Assembly: GCA_037951165.1 (NCBI GenBank)
Contig: JBBDHG010000014.1
Span: 5,310,001-5,374,000, forward strand
Length of the DNA: 64,000 nt
DNA from: Lophius americanus
Lineage: Eukaryota; Chordata; Actinopteri; Lophiiformes; Lophiidae
Direction of reading: 5' to 3'
A program made the translations under genes and the position numbers. Shown piece after piece: positions 12,509 to 24,905 of the stretch; position 1 is the stretch's first letter, and the number at the start of each line of letters is the position of its first letter. Below the pieces are notes generated by a model. It ran no database searches and was not told where the DNA came from. It saw only the letters and a list, made by a program, of their open reading frames with translations.

Positions 12509-12713
12509 CTTGGACCACTCCGAAGCCTCCCAAACAGTGAGACAGAGGCGTCCTTCACAGCCCTGCACAGTAGGAGGTTTTGCTCCTTGGCAGTCCAGAT
12601 CTCTGGTGTGGATGAGCGAGCCATTCTGTAGATGGTAAATGCAGCCCACCTCCCTCTGCTGAAGGCCTTTGCCACAGGTAACCGAGCATGATCCCCACTC
12701 TCCTGTCACCCAA
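12509..12713 (-). CDS. adamts17: adamts17 exon: TSP1-3
   Basis: The exon encodes 68 codons from WVTGEWGSCSVTCGKG to WEASEWSK, one whole TSP1 repeat and the first tryptophans of the next. CSVTCGKG fits the O-fucosylation consensus; NGS in YHLQNGSLIHT is a possible N-glycosylation site. Acceptor TTTTTTTACAG before T, donor AAG/GTACCA, phase 0 out. Confidence 0.94.
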
Positions 12714-12769
12714 CTGTAAAAAAACACCAAATCATTAACCCTACCTTCTTGACAGATAACAGATGCGTG

Positions 12770-13100
12770 TCAGAATCCGAATCCGAAAATGGCTTATTGT
12801 CAAAGTAAGTCCGACTTGCAAGGAATTTGACCTGGTATCTTGTTGCAAAACATGCAGTTAACGAAAATATAAGCATAACTATAAAAATAAAAATAGACTA
12901 TAAGAGGAGAATAGGGAAGAAGGCAGTACTCGATGTGCAATGATATATGATGAGTCATATATAGATATGTGTACGGTACATACACACATACATATTCTCA
13001 TGCATGCTGACGTACATTCACACACAGATCCCTGTATGCATAAGAGTGGCAGTGCAGTTGTGTAGAGTGAGCAAAAGAATAAACTTGAGTAATTGTTAGA
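12770..13100. repeat. Possible SINE 3' tail and microsatellite-like stretch
   Basis: CAGAATCCGAATCCGAAAAT followed by a TTATTGTCAAAGTAAGTC motif resembles the tail of an abundant fish repeat, followed by TA/CA-rich sequence. Boundaries uncertain. Confidence 0.35.
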
Positions 13101-13574
13101 TGTGTGAGTTCTGCCAGCAGGGGCAGGTTTGCATGTTTGTGAACAAGAGATCTCAAAAAAGTTATTTATAGATTTCAATGAAAGGCTGTGGAGGGCCATA
13201 GAACCAGATCTAAATGCAATAAGTGAATAGCTCACATTTTCCTAATGAAGGACATCCGTTAATAGGCTCTAATTCGGGTCAAAATTTGCATAAGAAAACA
13301 GGATTTTTGTGGTGATTATGTAGACTGAAGTTATCTTTAGCTACGGATTAAAAAAAAAGAATGTGCATATTTAGTCAACTAAACAGATAATTGTGTTCTT
13401 AGTAAATAATTCAATTTTATGTGAATTAATGTTGAACAGGATCATAGTTAGTTTCCTTATTGTTAAACATTAATCATAGGAGTTTGTTGTGGCTTGAGTA
13501 AAATATGAACATTGAGAATAAAATTTGATCCCTCTCTCTCTTTGTATATATATATACACATATATATATACATA

Positions 13575-13860
13575 CATCCAAGATAGGTCTCCTTGAGTTA
13601 ATTCATATTCACCAAATTTGGACTAAATTGGGCCGAGGGTTCGGAAGTTATGTCCATGAAATTTTCTGTAAAAAGCTCAGTGAGCTTAGTGAGTAAATTG
13701 TGAACTATTAAGTAGAAAACAATGCATATAAGATAGAAATCCTCGAGTTGATCATATGCACTAAATTTTAACTGAATTTTTACCTGAGAGTTGAGAAATA
13801 ATGACCAAAAAACTCAATACAAGGGGAAGATTAAGCTTCCCCTTGTATTGAACATATACA
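13575..13860 (+). repeat. Interspersed repeat, also at 46540-46760 inverted
   Basis: AAGATAGGTCTCCTTGAGTT, CACCAAATTTGGACTAAATT and GGGCCGAGGG recur, in reverse complement, at 46540-46640. It ends in a hairpin at 13815-13850 (15-bp arms CAATACAAGGGGAAG, 6-nt loop). It is probably a short DNA-transposon derivative; family not recognised. Confidence 0.6.
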
Positions 13861-14279
13861 ACCAACCTTTCGCTCCAGTTACTCCTACTCCAGCATGAAG
13901 GTTGCATGAAATTTGAAAATGGTTTAAGAAATGCTTTTCGAGGTATTGCGTTTACATGAAGCATATTACAGCAAACGTAATGATTAATAATATCCCCCAC
14001 TTTTGAGTGATATAATAATCGCCGCAGCTGTGGGATTGGTTAAATCAACAATTAAAATGAGCTACACACAGCTCTGCGTCCTGACAAGGAAGAATAAATC
14101 CTTTTTTCTTAAAAGATTAGTTTTCTTTATAGATGGTGTTATAAGATGTCTAGGCTCTAGGGACTGTTCCGGAAAAAAATCTGCTCATGAGTGAAAAATA
14201 TAGTTTTCATTCTTCAGCTAAAAAGGAGAGAAGTTTAACATTTAATAGCATATTGTGGACATAATTTAAAATATTTTTT

Positions 14280-14740
14280 GAAAGCATTGTTTCATGATAA
14301 TGATTTACCCATTATCTTGCTGAAGTTTGTGAGAGGAGCTCTGCTGTATGGTTTAGAGACTGTGGCTTTGACCAAAAGACAGGTGGCGGAGCTGGAGGTG
14401 GCGCAGCTGAAGATGACAAGATTTTCTTTGGGAGTGGCGAGGATGGACAGGATCAGAAACGAGCACATCAGAGGGACAGCCCAGGTTAAACGTCTTGGAA
14501 ACAAAGTAAGAGAGGCCAGTTACAAAAGTGGTTTTGGACTCGTGAAAAGGGGGATAATGGACCTATTGGTGGACGGATGCTGGAAATGCAGCTGCCAGGC
14601 AGGAGATAAAATGGGAGGACCAAAGAGGAGGTTTCTGGATGTGGTGAAAGAGGACATGCAGTTGGTTTGGGCAACATAGGAAGACGCAGGACAAGATGAG
14701 ATTGAAACAGATGATCCTGTGAGGTGACCCATAAACAAAA
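14280..14740 (+). mobile_element. RTE-like LINE fragment, C-terminal end
   Basis: An open frame from 14278 to 14679 reads VRGALLYGLETVALTKRQVA, RFSLGVARMDRIRNEHIRGT and GGPKRRFLDVVKEDMQL, the C-terminus of a common fish LINE reverse transcriptase. The frame is unusually intact for this window, but the upstream reverse transcriptase core is missing. It lies 145 bp from the TSP1-2 exon on the opposite strand. Confidence 0.8.
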
Positions 14741-14884
14741 CACCCCAAAAAATGTGTATATTATATTACAATACTATTCTAATAATAAGTCTAATTTCAG
14801 CATATTTTAAGACTGGTCTATAGCAAACCAGAGTCACAGATACCCCCACTATGTGTGTGTGAGTGTTGTTTTTGTGCATCTCAC

Positions 14885-15020
14885 CGATACTGGCAGGGGT
14901 GGGAGTTGCAAGGTCGTACTTGGGGGCGAGGTCGGTTCTCAGGTTGACAGTGACTATTGTTTACCACCTCCATGGTTTTGTTGGCCATCCTCATACAGGA
15001 CACGACTGTCTTCCTCTCAC
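14885..15020 (-). CDS. adamts17: adamts17 exon: TSP1-2, remainder
   Basis: The exon gives 44 full codons after a split Gly, ERKTVVSCMRMANKTMEVVN to SHPCQY, the rest of TSP1-2 with its conserved cysteines. NKT and NNS are possible N-glycosylation sites. The acceptor is TTTTTTGGCCTAG before GT, with only a short U6 run, and 36 nt upstream starts a tract of 56 TG repeats. The donor is TATCG/GTGAGA, phase 2 out, completed to Arg by the next exon. Confidence 0.94.
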
Positions 15021-15051
15021 CTAGGCCAAAAAACATACGCACACCAGACAC

Positions 15052-15171
<120 letters not shown>

Positions 15172-15299
15172 AGGTCAGAACTGCCTGTACTCCAAGGTGC
15201 TTTAGAAGATGACATGAAAATAGCAGAGAATAGTTTGTACCATTAATTGAGTCTTGCATTGAACTGGCTAATGGTAAGGTGTTTATGGTTGTATTTGTG

Positions 15300-15575
15300 C
15301 TTCAGGAGGACAAAGTAACGGGTATTATATTGTTAGGCAGCAGATGTCATGGCAGTAGGCCGTCCACCCTGAGTCTTGGATCTGCTCGAGGTTTCTGCCC
15401 GTTAAAGGGCAGTATTTTCTCGCCATTGTTGCCAAGTGTTTGCTCAAGGAGGAATTTGTTGGGTCCTGTAGATAATTATATAAAGAGTTTGGTCTAGACC
15501 TGCTCTTTCTGGAAAGCACCTGGAGACAACTGTTGTTGTGAATTGGCACTATATAAGTAAAGATTGATTGATTGA
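15300..15575 (+). mobile_element. L2-like LINE 3' tail
   Basis: GTCCACCCTGAGTCTTGGAT, CTCGAGGTTTCTGCCCGTTA, GCACTATATAAGTAAAG and a TGATTGATTGA end match the abundant fish LINE 3' tail. A shorter sister copy lies at 26100-26250. Confidence 0.75.
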
Positions 15576-15639
15576 GATGTTTGGCTGGAATTACTTACAT
15601 CATTATGGTGATTTTGTATTGATCCCTTCAATAATAAAA

Positions 15640-16085
15640 TTTATACCAGTGAGAACTGGAAGTTGACATACCCTCATGCTACAGTGAAGAGACAGCTTTA
15701 CAATGAAATTCAAAGAAATGTTCTGTTCTGTGATGAACTGTATATCATGTCACCTTTTAAAACACAATCAGTTTCCTCAGCAATTTATGCTACAGCTGCC
15801 CTTCAGTGGGATCAGGCAACAAAGGCTGTACTTCACTCCCCGCATGAAGACTCTGGCAGCCAAGACCTCGTCGCCAGTTTGCCATTTGTACCTCCCAGAC
15901 TGTTTTGGTAAGTGCGAAGTTCTGCAGACCAGGAACATCCAACAAGACCTGCAGTTTTAGAGATACTCTGACCATGTTACAGTCACTCAGATCCTCACAC
16001 TTCCCTATTTTGTCTGCTTCAATCACATGTTCAACAATGTCCCGCCCACCAGGTGTCAGTCTAAGGACATAATAATTTTATTCAT
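15640..16085 (-). mobile_element. Tc1-like element fragment
   Basis: Shares CAGCAATTTATGCTACAGCT, AGTTTTAGAGATACTCTGAC and CACTCAGATCCTCACACTTC with the other Tc1-type copies. No intact ends. Confidence 0.65.
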
Positions 16086-16089
16086 GTCA

Positions 16090-19000
16090 CCTTCCAGTGG
16101 TATTTATAAGCTTGTATGAAAGCTTAAGTAATAGCTTTTATCCTGTAGCAGCCTCCAGCAGACAGATGTGAACTTTTAGCAGTTTTGACCATTCCTCTTA
16201 TTATATGAGCATGTTATTGTCACAAGATGCTCATTGTAAATTTCAGCTCCTACAACTATAAACAATCAAGAGCCTTAAAATATAATTAAATTCTCTACTC
16301 AGAATGAGAGTAACCAGATGTTATCATGAATGAAAACCAGTGAAAAAGCGAACTGGTGAAAAACAACATGGAATCTGATTAATTATGGAATGATTGTAAA
16401 TAACTTAGCAACAATTACACAATAATTGTGTAAGCTACATATGCAATAAGTACATTAGATATTTATATCCAAAGTATTTTTTGACTCATTAGATAACTGT
16501 TCCTTTTTTTCTTTTTTTTTATTGGTGAAATGATGTGACAGAGACAAGACAGTGACATATATACATATACACAGAGGATAGACAGGGTGGATATAGGAGA
16601 CAGACATATAATAAAAACAGAAACGGTAACACAAAACAGTTATAATGATGTATTCAGCGTTATGACGATAGGCTAACAGCATAGATTAGATTGGATGTGT
16701 GGGTGTTGCATATGTGTTTGTGCGTGTCTAAGTGCATGTCTGGGTGCCTGCATGGGAGGTAGTGATTTGTATAAAGCGATGGCTGATTACTACTATTATA
16801 CTGCCATCTTTCTTTCTTGTTACTATTTTCCTTTCTCTGTATGGATCACAGTATATGTATGAGGGCATATATGTGTGTGTGATTATAGGTGCGCATGTTT
16901 ATTATTGATTTATAATAAAATAATAAAATAATATTCTTTTTTTCTTTTTTTTAATTTGGAGGTCTGACCTATTTTCCTAAAGTCCCCAGAAATGAACATG
17001 TGAACTTCACTTTACCTGGCCAGCCTGAGAACACACTGGAAACACAAACAGACTTTCAGAGTTTAACAGACTTAGTTCTGTTACATCTGTGGTTTTTCTT
17101 GTGAAGATTATGCTCACCATAAAAACCCCACACAGGTTCCCCCGTCAGGTTAGTTGTGATTTACAATACATTATCAGTTGCTCACTATGATGTGTGTTCT
17201 GTATGTCAAACCGAGCATCTAAATGGGATCTGAAGCAGATAGATCAATGCAAATACACCATTAACAAGAGATAAACAGTGCAGTTGTGGATTTACCTCCA
17301 GCTGCTTATCCAGAAGCACCTGACCCCGTTTGATGGAAGGTAGCAGTGGGCTCAAACTTCAATGAGCTCTTCTTAGATGTAATTTGAAATATTTTGAAGA
17401 TTGGATACCAATATTACAAAGCGATAAGAGGATAAGATGAGATGCTCATGAAATAAGCAGTGGGTTGCCCCACAATTAGGGTTGCCCTGTGCCGTGCCTG
17501 TGTGCATGTGTGTGTATGGGTGATGTTGTGTGCGGGTGTGTGTGTGTGTGTGTGATGGAGAGAGAGCAGGGATTTAAAGGAGGACAGAGGGAAATCCATT
17601 CATCCTACCCTCTTTGATGCCAGCCACGGCTATGGTCTGCCCAGTTTGCCCATGCAGCCTCTGCTTCAATCATCTTACTACCATTTCGTATTCTTTTATC
17701 CTAAATATGCTTTCAAAAAGTAGAACTTTTTTCACTAAATCTTTCGCAGATTAAGTTTGAAGTTGAAACCTCATAGTGACATTATTACCTTGTTAAATAC
17801 TCTATATTTAATGCTAACTTATTATAGGCTGACATTACTAGGTCTAGATGGGACCTAGGGTTGTGAGATGAAGTCTTTATGTATGATTATTTCAAAAATT
17901 TTCCTCAATTACAGTTCATGAGTGATTTTCTATTTTTTGCTTACTTAACACAGCTTGTTATCTGTCATGTCCGTAAATATATCTGTCAAAGCTGGGATAC
18001 TTTTGTTACTGATATAATTAATGTCTTTGCAATCATTCTATTCCATGCGGGCATTATCTCAGATCATTGCAATCACTTACGACATGAGATCATTGGGGAA
18101 TTATGGTCTTTCAAAATATCTCGGTTCCAGTACAATCACACTAAATCTCAAATATTGCTCAATCATACAATCAGATAGCCATCATGTACATGTTGTGCCG
18201 TTTGGACATCATTTACAGGATGTTAGTGACTGTAGAAGCACTTAGGTGCCTGTTGATCTCTTATTTTCTGCCTCACACTCTTCATACAACTGAACACAGA
18301 AATAATTTTTCTGCTGTGTTTATGGTTGACTTATTTTGTTCATGTCATCTCATTGAATGCAGAGTGTGTCCAATTGGTGGACAATATTGGAACAGCTCCT
18401 CAGATGAAGACCAATTGCCAGCTCAATATTTGTTCTTGTGTCATCCATGCTGCTCTGCATGCACCTTTTGTGACTAACAATGTACAGGGCAGAGACGTGA
18501 ATGAACATGGTGTTTTCAGGGTCAGTTCATGAGCATGCAATATGAAATTAAGTTTATCATATACAGCACGTGCTAGAAATGTATAGGTTTGTTGAATTGT
18601 TTGTTCAAACTTTTTTTTGCCTCTGTGGTTTGGTTTTATCTGTGTCAAGAAAGAGACAGTTAAAATGGCTCATGAATGGGGAGAGGTAGAGACATTGTTT
18701 GGATCAATCACTCCCTCCCTTCCCTATTTGCAGTAGCATGGCAGACCATGGGAAACAGTCAGAGCATCTGGAAACGGAAAATAAGGCTTAAGCTGAAAAA
18801 AAGTAAATTAGAGGTACAAGCATTTGTCATTTGAACAAAATAAAGACTGTTAACTGCATATCATGGCTGTGTGAATTATCATTGAAAAGAAACGTGTGTA
18901 ATGTTTTGTGCTACACCTTTCTGTGTATCTTTGATAATGGTGGTGTAATTCATAATCATGTATTGTTATATATACTATGTTTGATTATGCATGTATGATG

Positions 19001-20500
19001 TATGATATACTCCTGCCGTCACTCTGATTTGACATTATCTTATTATTATTATTATCCTGTTATACTTGGTTATGAAAGTTATCATATAGTTATCATGAGA
19101 GATGTTTGGCGTCAGAAATCAAAATGTATTTCCTATCATATCTCAAATGTCTTCAACTACAAACTCCTATTTAACCAATTTACAGATATGTTTTAATGTC
19201 TTTGTATAATTAGATAGTTATAAGGTTACCTGTCTTTAAAAATAGAGAAAAGCTCTTTAATATAAAGTAACTTATCAGACTATTATTTATTTCTTGCACT
19301 TTTGCTGGATTATATAAAAACAGATACTTGTTTATAAATGCAGCAGAAGTATGTCCAACTGGATGTCGCTGGAAGGACGGTTCAACTCTCCCCAATTCTA
19401 ATGAAAAAAGGTGTTTAATTTTACCAAAGTTGATATTAAGGATAGATATGAACAACAATAGATGGATGCAATTTGAAGAGTTCTCAGCTAATTTTTGTGA
19501 ACCTTTGTCTTCTGCCTATGACTAAGAAATTGCCTCATTGTTGTCTCTTTCTTTGCCACATTAGTAAACAAGTGCTGCCTTCATATGCATTCCCATCTTG
19601 AACAAGCCAGTGAAAAGATGTTTGAATAATTATTTATATAATGTAGCTTTCTCACCCTTTTCTGAAGTCCCAGGTTCAGTTTCTATATATCAATTCAAGT
19701 TCTATATATCAATTGAGCATCTCTGCAACCAGGAGGGTCAGCAGTGTTACCTTCTTGGCCATCATAAGAACAAGATTGCCCGCTTCTGCATCACCATGAA
19801 CATGCTTCTCATCCCATGCCACGTAAACTGCTCCCTTAGGGCATTAGATGGAATTTTCAATACATATTTTTTGTCAATTTGTCTCATGAGGCTGCATTAA
19901 TGGATTTTCACACATTAATACAGACAGCATATCGATTTTAGAAATGGATTCATTTTTTACATACAAATACATTTTGATCAAAACTATTTTTTAATAGTAA
20001 TTTGTTCTGATTGAAATGTAAGTTTTTTCAGTATGGATAGCTTAGCACTATAGAAAGTAAAATTAACACTACCGAAATAGTAAAATATGTTACTCCAGAC
20101 TAGAGTGACTTTTCTAATCTTAGACTTACTTTTCTCTGTTTGTGAGTAACAAAAAACCTTGAGTGTTCAAAACAACTCTGTGGGAGACAAACACTGGACA
20201 TCTTGCTAAGTTTGCTAATATAACTTGTAGTGTTGCCAGATTTCGGACCAACACATGACAATCATTTCTGGTCACTTTCACGATTTGCATCACTTACTTA
20301 TCAGTATAACTCATCATTTATGTATTTACAAAGCACAGCATAAGGGTAAGAAGTTTCGTAGAGAACAATTCATTAACTCTGCAATGCATGCAATAATCTA
20401 CACTAAATGGAACACTTAATCATCGCAGAATGACAACAAGACAGTTAAACTTCAGGGTTATCAATCTGTCCATTTAGGAAGCACAAATGTCCATTTTCCC
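16090..20500. other. Intron sequence with no recognised element
   Basis: AT-rich intron between the spacer-end and TSP1-2 exons. It holds short TG and T-rich runs (for example near 17536) and several small open frames without domain similarity. I see no exon. Confidence 0.45.
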
Positions 20501-20504
20501 ATCA

Positions 20505-20745
20505 ATCAAGAACATGAAGATAAGATACTTGAACTCTTTTGCACGGAGCACCAACTCACTCCCGTTACCCGAGGAAGAAAGTTAACTGATTCCAAGCAGA
20601 GAAACATGGCCTCAGATTTGGATTTTCTGACTCTCATACTGACCGCTTCACACTCAGCTGCAAACCGATCCAGTGCACTCTGGAGGTCACGGACTGACAA
20701 AGCCAACAGGACCACATCAGCTGCAAACACCATAGATGCATTCTA
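20505..20745 (-). mobile_element. RTE-like LINE reverse transcriptase fragment
   Basis: Minus-strand translation MVFAADVVLLALSVRDLQSA then LDRFAAECEAVSMRV and KSKSEAM matches the catalytic palm of the RTE-like LINE at 60.3-62.4 kb. The catalytic FADD motif reads FAAD, so the first catalytic Asp is lost. Confidence 0.8.
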
Positions 20746-20823
20746 AGGTGCCCAAACCAGATAAACCCCCCCCACCCCAAGAAAATATAAAGTTTATACA
20801 AGATATATTTCAGTATGTTAACA

Positions 20824-20849
20824 ATTATGTGATTTTTAAATCACATAAT
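20824..20849. repeat. Perfect inverted repeat, 12-bp arms
   Basis: ATTATGTGATTT and AAATCACATAAT flank a 2-nt TT loop. No surrounding element recognised. Confidence 0.95.
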
Positions 20850-21075
20850 CTGCTCTAGTCTTTGACTGACATGGGCTTAATTTTCTTTCATGCTCTGATA
20901 AACACCACTAGCTTTAATGTAAACATGTTAAATATCCTCTTAAAAAGAAATAACCCTGTTTGATTCCACTGAACGACGATACACTTCCAAAAAGCATCAG
21001 CACACATAGAGGAACTCTTGGGAGAGCAAGATAACAAAATTATTAAATAAAATTCTCCCCTATTTGATAGTTTAC

Positions 21076-21235
21076 CTCCTCCACATTGAACAGTACAGTC
21101 CTGCCAGCTGCTGTGTGTCCAGATGTAGAGATACTGTGGTTCTTTCTGCTCCTCACTGCTCCTCTCCTGAGTTGTGTTCAGAGACACTGTGTACTCATAG
21201 TGGATTTCATAGCTCTGGTCATGAAACAGCAGCAC
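21076..21235 (-). CDS. adamts17: adamts17 exon: spacer end and TSP1-2 start
   Basis: The exon encodes VLLFHDQSYEIHYEYTV, which closes the spacer, then a charged linker with a possible N-glycosylation site (NTT), and the start of the second TSP1 repeat, WTHSSWQDCTVQCGG. The TSP1 motif CTVQCGGG has Gln in place of the O-fucose Ser/Thr, as the mammalian repeat does from memory. Acceptor TTCCCAG, donor GGAG/GTAAAC, phase 1 out. Confidence 0.94.
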
Positions 21236-23144
21236 CTGGGAATATGTCAGATTTGGGCTTAAACAAAGAGAAGCAGTGCAAAGATAAATACAATAATGTT
21301 GAAACCTGTCACTGTTATAGCAAGCAATCGCATTTCACAATTAACAGATGTTTTTATTTTTAACTACTAAAATAACCAACAATAATCAGTAAAATCTTCA
21401 TTCAGATTACATTGCAGCCTGTACTTTTGAAATAGTTCGTGGAATAGTTCTCCATTACTTACTGCTTCACATGTGCAAATATATATTTCATTAATTTGGT
21501 AAACAAATCCAAAAAATAATGCATGGCTGTAGATGTGAATCCAACTTGTTTCAGATGAGTCAATCAGTGAAATGAATCACCTAATTAACAAAAAAGTCAG
21601 CACCTTTTGCACATTTAGACCATCATTTATTCTCATTTCAATTACGCTCCTGTGTACGTATCAGCTGCTCAAATCTATTCAAGCATGCTGACACACTTCC
21701 ATTGTCAACTAATGTGCTTCTGGTTGTACATTTTAAGTGATTTGCTCTGTAGAAACATCAGCATTTCATCGGCTTTTCCAACTTCATCAGCCCAGACCAC
21801 CAACATTTACTTGACTCTTGCTACCAGTCAGAGCATATACACTTTGATTACTATCTCCCTTCAAAGTGAAAAATTTTGTCCATCATATATATATAAAAAA
21901 ATCAATGGTTGTTTCAAGGCATCACAACAATGTATCTCCTAATGGGGTGGGCAAAAAAGAAGCCTTGTATTTTCAAGTTCATTTCTCCAGTTTGGGGATT
22001 TGCTGCAGCCTATTGTAGTCTGAAAGATGCTGTTAAAGATAAGACAAAATAAGACAGAAAACGCAGCAGAAACTTTAACTTAAAATTGACTTGATATTAA
22101 TACTTTTGAATGGAAACATGTTTTTTTAGGATTCCAAAGACCTGATTATATAAAGAAGCTCTATCCCTCAGATGTAAAATATATTGAAAATTCCTTTAAT
22201 TTCACTACAGCTCAATCCACTACATAAATTATTTCCTATAGTCTAATTGACTGTTAGGCCATGTCTCCAGCTCAGCATGGGGCAACTGTGTGTATGGCAT
22301 TTTCTTTGCATAAAGTGAATATTATTTAACACACAAAAGGGATTTCCTTTTTATGAGCTTTTCCAAATAAGAACAAATACAACATAAGGAAAATATGAAC
22401 GTTCTGGGTATCAGAGAGTAAGCAGAAATCAGATGTAATTTCCTTCACAAACAATCTTTGGGTGTACGGAGACCAGGTGCAAAGAGCACAGACACCTAAT
22501 GAGAAAATTGTAAATTCATCAATTTACTTGTCATTAAGTGAAAGGCAGCTGGCAACTGCTTTTCCGAAATCCATGAATGTTCAATTGATTTTTCGAAAAG
22601 CAACTTTAGTGTTTTGGTTCCATATAGTTGCTTTTCCAAAATCAATGAAAACATGGTTTGCTTTATCTTGTGGTTAAAGTGAAAGGTTTGCGTCATTCAT
22701 GCATTCATTCTTTGCTGATAACTTCAAGCACACATGGCAGCACATGTCAAAAATGTGTTCAGATAATCTAAATTAAACATATGAAACAAAACAGTTTATT
22801 GGAAACAAGAAGGAAACAAGATACTTTTTTATGCCTAATGCACTTGAATCATGGAATTTGGAATCTTTGTCATGAGTGGGAGAAGTAAGCGGGGAAAACA
22901 TTAAAAAAAAGTATTTCTTGTCCTCCAACCGACCAATTTATTTTAAAAGTGAGGTTTCAAATGCGTTTCTGCCCACTTCTGACTTCTAAATTAACTCAAA
23001 GATCAGTTCCTTCACTGTGTTATTAGATAATAATTTGGCTATCTGCTGTATAATATCAAATAATGGTGTCCTGCGATGATTTATAATTTATTTATTCATG
23101 CAATTGATGAACAAAAAACACAGCAACGTCTTATTTTCTTATAC
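21236..23144. other. Intron sequence with no recognised element
   Basis: A 1.9-kb intron between two spacer exons; AT-rich, with CTTTTCCGAAATCCATGAAT and TTTTCCAAAATCAATGAAAA (22558-22650) forming a loose local duplication. Nothing else recognised. Confidence 0.45.
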
Positions 23145-23302
23145 CATTAAGTGTAGGGGGCAATTCGTGGGTCCCTTGGCAGACATCTTCTCCCACAGTC
23201 CCCTTCTGACATAGCGCACTGTAGTTCCTGCCAGCTCAAACTCTCCAGGAAGCTCAATCTTCCAGTCGCTGTTGATGGACCTCTCACTAGAGTCTCTCAG
23301 GG
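23145..23302 (-). CDS. adamts17: adamts17 exon: spacer domain, middle
   Basis: The exon encodes 52 full codons after a split Ala: LRDSSERSINSDWKIELPGE and on through GTTVRYVRRGLWEKMSAKGP to LHLM. These are strongly conserved spacer strands shared with ADAMTS17 and ADAMTS19. The acceptor is CCCATAG and the donor ATG/GTATAA, phase 0 out. The 522-bp intron to the previous exon is short. PTNCPLHLM carries a cysteine where the mammalian protein, as remembered, has Leu. Confidence 0.94.
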
Positions 23303-23824
23303 CTATGGGGAGATCGGAGATTTCAGAGACAAATCTTGTGTTATACAAAGACCAATTCTGTCAGGTCCTAGGTGAGACCAATTCCTATTAAAATGGTGTC
23401 CTTGTCCATCAGACACTAATGCCTGCACAACAGTGTTGTTAGATGTTAGAACAGAAACAAGGATCTAAACAAGCAAACAAGCCACAGTAAGGCACTGAAA
23501 ATAAATATAATAGGAGAAACATTAATAATGTAGCTGTAACATTTTAGAAAAATTAAGAAATTTTATTATTTCATTTAAATCATATAGGATGAGGATTATC
23601 CAGTATGTATGAAAACCATTTAGTGATTTTATTGAAATAAATTCTTACTGTTAATTATAAATTTGAAACAGGAGTCAGTATTACAGAATTTATTACAATG
23701 TATGCAGTGACCTCTGAATGTAAATAAATAATTGCGTTGGTTGTTTTTTTTAAATGATGTCGAGAAGATTGCTATGATCTTTCTCTAGCACCTGTAGGTG
23801 CTTGGGAAAGACATGCATTATTAC

Positions 23825-23905
23825 CCAGAAAGCTGTGCGAGGGTTTGTCCTCCACAACCCTGATCCTCCTGGCACCAGTAGGGATAACTACAGCTTCAAT
23901 ATAGC
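23825..23905 (-). CDS. adamts17: adamts17 exon: spacer domain, first part
   Basis: The 81-nt exon gives 26 full codons, YIEAVVIPTGARRIRVVEDK then PSHSFL. The IPxGARRIRVVE block is the first beta-strand pair of the ADAMTS spacer, the cysteine-poor domain used for substrate recognition. Acceptor TTGTCAG, donor CTGG/GTAATA, phase 1 at both ends. Confidence 0.94.
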
Positions 23906-24689
23906 CTGACAAAGAGAAGGAGACATGATGTTAAAACAAATTCAGAGACAAACAGTGAAAAGGGCACACATTTGCAGAAAACGGTTAAACAGTGCAAAGG
24001 GCAATCATTTTGGGGATGTTTTTGTCTGACTTCTGAAAACAGAGATATCATTCAGAGGTAGACAGGGACAGGGATGGTGACCTTTAGGGAAATTGGATGT
24101 CTGTGTCAGAGACTGGATTAACTTAATCTATTCCCTGATACTATTACTTATATGTGGGTTTTCAAGTGCAGACTTGTCACACATATTCCCTTTTTAGGGT
24201 TATTAAAGTACCATACAAGTGTTTTGCTCCCATTTTTACACATCTTAAATTTCACATTAGTGAAAACTTTTTACTGAATACGGTATAATAAAACTTCAAT
24301 TACAAGCCTGTAAGCCTTTCCAGCAAACTTCTTTCATACATATGCATCACCTGTTATCCATGAGCCTCCTCACCTATGGAGTGGTCCGATCATGTGATTT
24401 TGGGCAGAACAATTTTCCAAGTCTTTTACTGGCCTCAGTCCCAACTCTTTTAATTAACTTATTTTGAAGTGTCTTCAATTTGGAATCATATGGATATCAT
24501 TATTTGTTTTAAAACAATTCTCGATAGGCAGCTTTCCTCAGTAAATAGGTCCTAAATACATACAATTACAAAAAAAAATATCCCATTGGCAAAGAGCAAA
24601 TATGCTTTGTATAAACACTTCATGGCTGTACAGTAAAATGTTAATGTAACTGATGAGGAAATCTTCTGCTTTTGCATGTTCACTTTAAA

Positions 24690-24905
24690 GGTCACTATAG
24701 CGTATCATCTGTTCCATCTTGCCCTGTCCTTTGCATTTTCCTCTTTCACACCCACCACCTGCAAGACCTGTCTCACCACATCCAGAAACCCCCTCATTGG
24801 TTTCCCCGTGTTCTTCAGCCTGGCAGTTCTATCTTCAGCATCCTTCTTGTAATATATCCTCTATGGTACATATTGGTACAAGTCCTTTTCTCCTCCCTTA
24901 GTGTC
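24690..24905 (-). mobile_element. RTE-like LINE 3' fragment
   Basis: CCATCTTGCCCTGTCCTTTG, CACCACATCCAGAAACCCCC and TGGCAGTTCTATCTTCAGCA are antisense to the C-terminal coding end found at 14280-14740 and 26435. About 200 bp only. Confidence 0.75.

Noticed and set aside
14278..14679. 133-residue frame as a host gene
   Set aside because: It matches the C-terminus of a common fish LINE reverse transcriptase and lacks a gene context.
23139..23348. Frame continuing past exon 23145-23302
   Set aside because: The GCCCTGAGAGAC start joins the previous exon in phase after an ATAG acceptor; upstream codons are intron.
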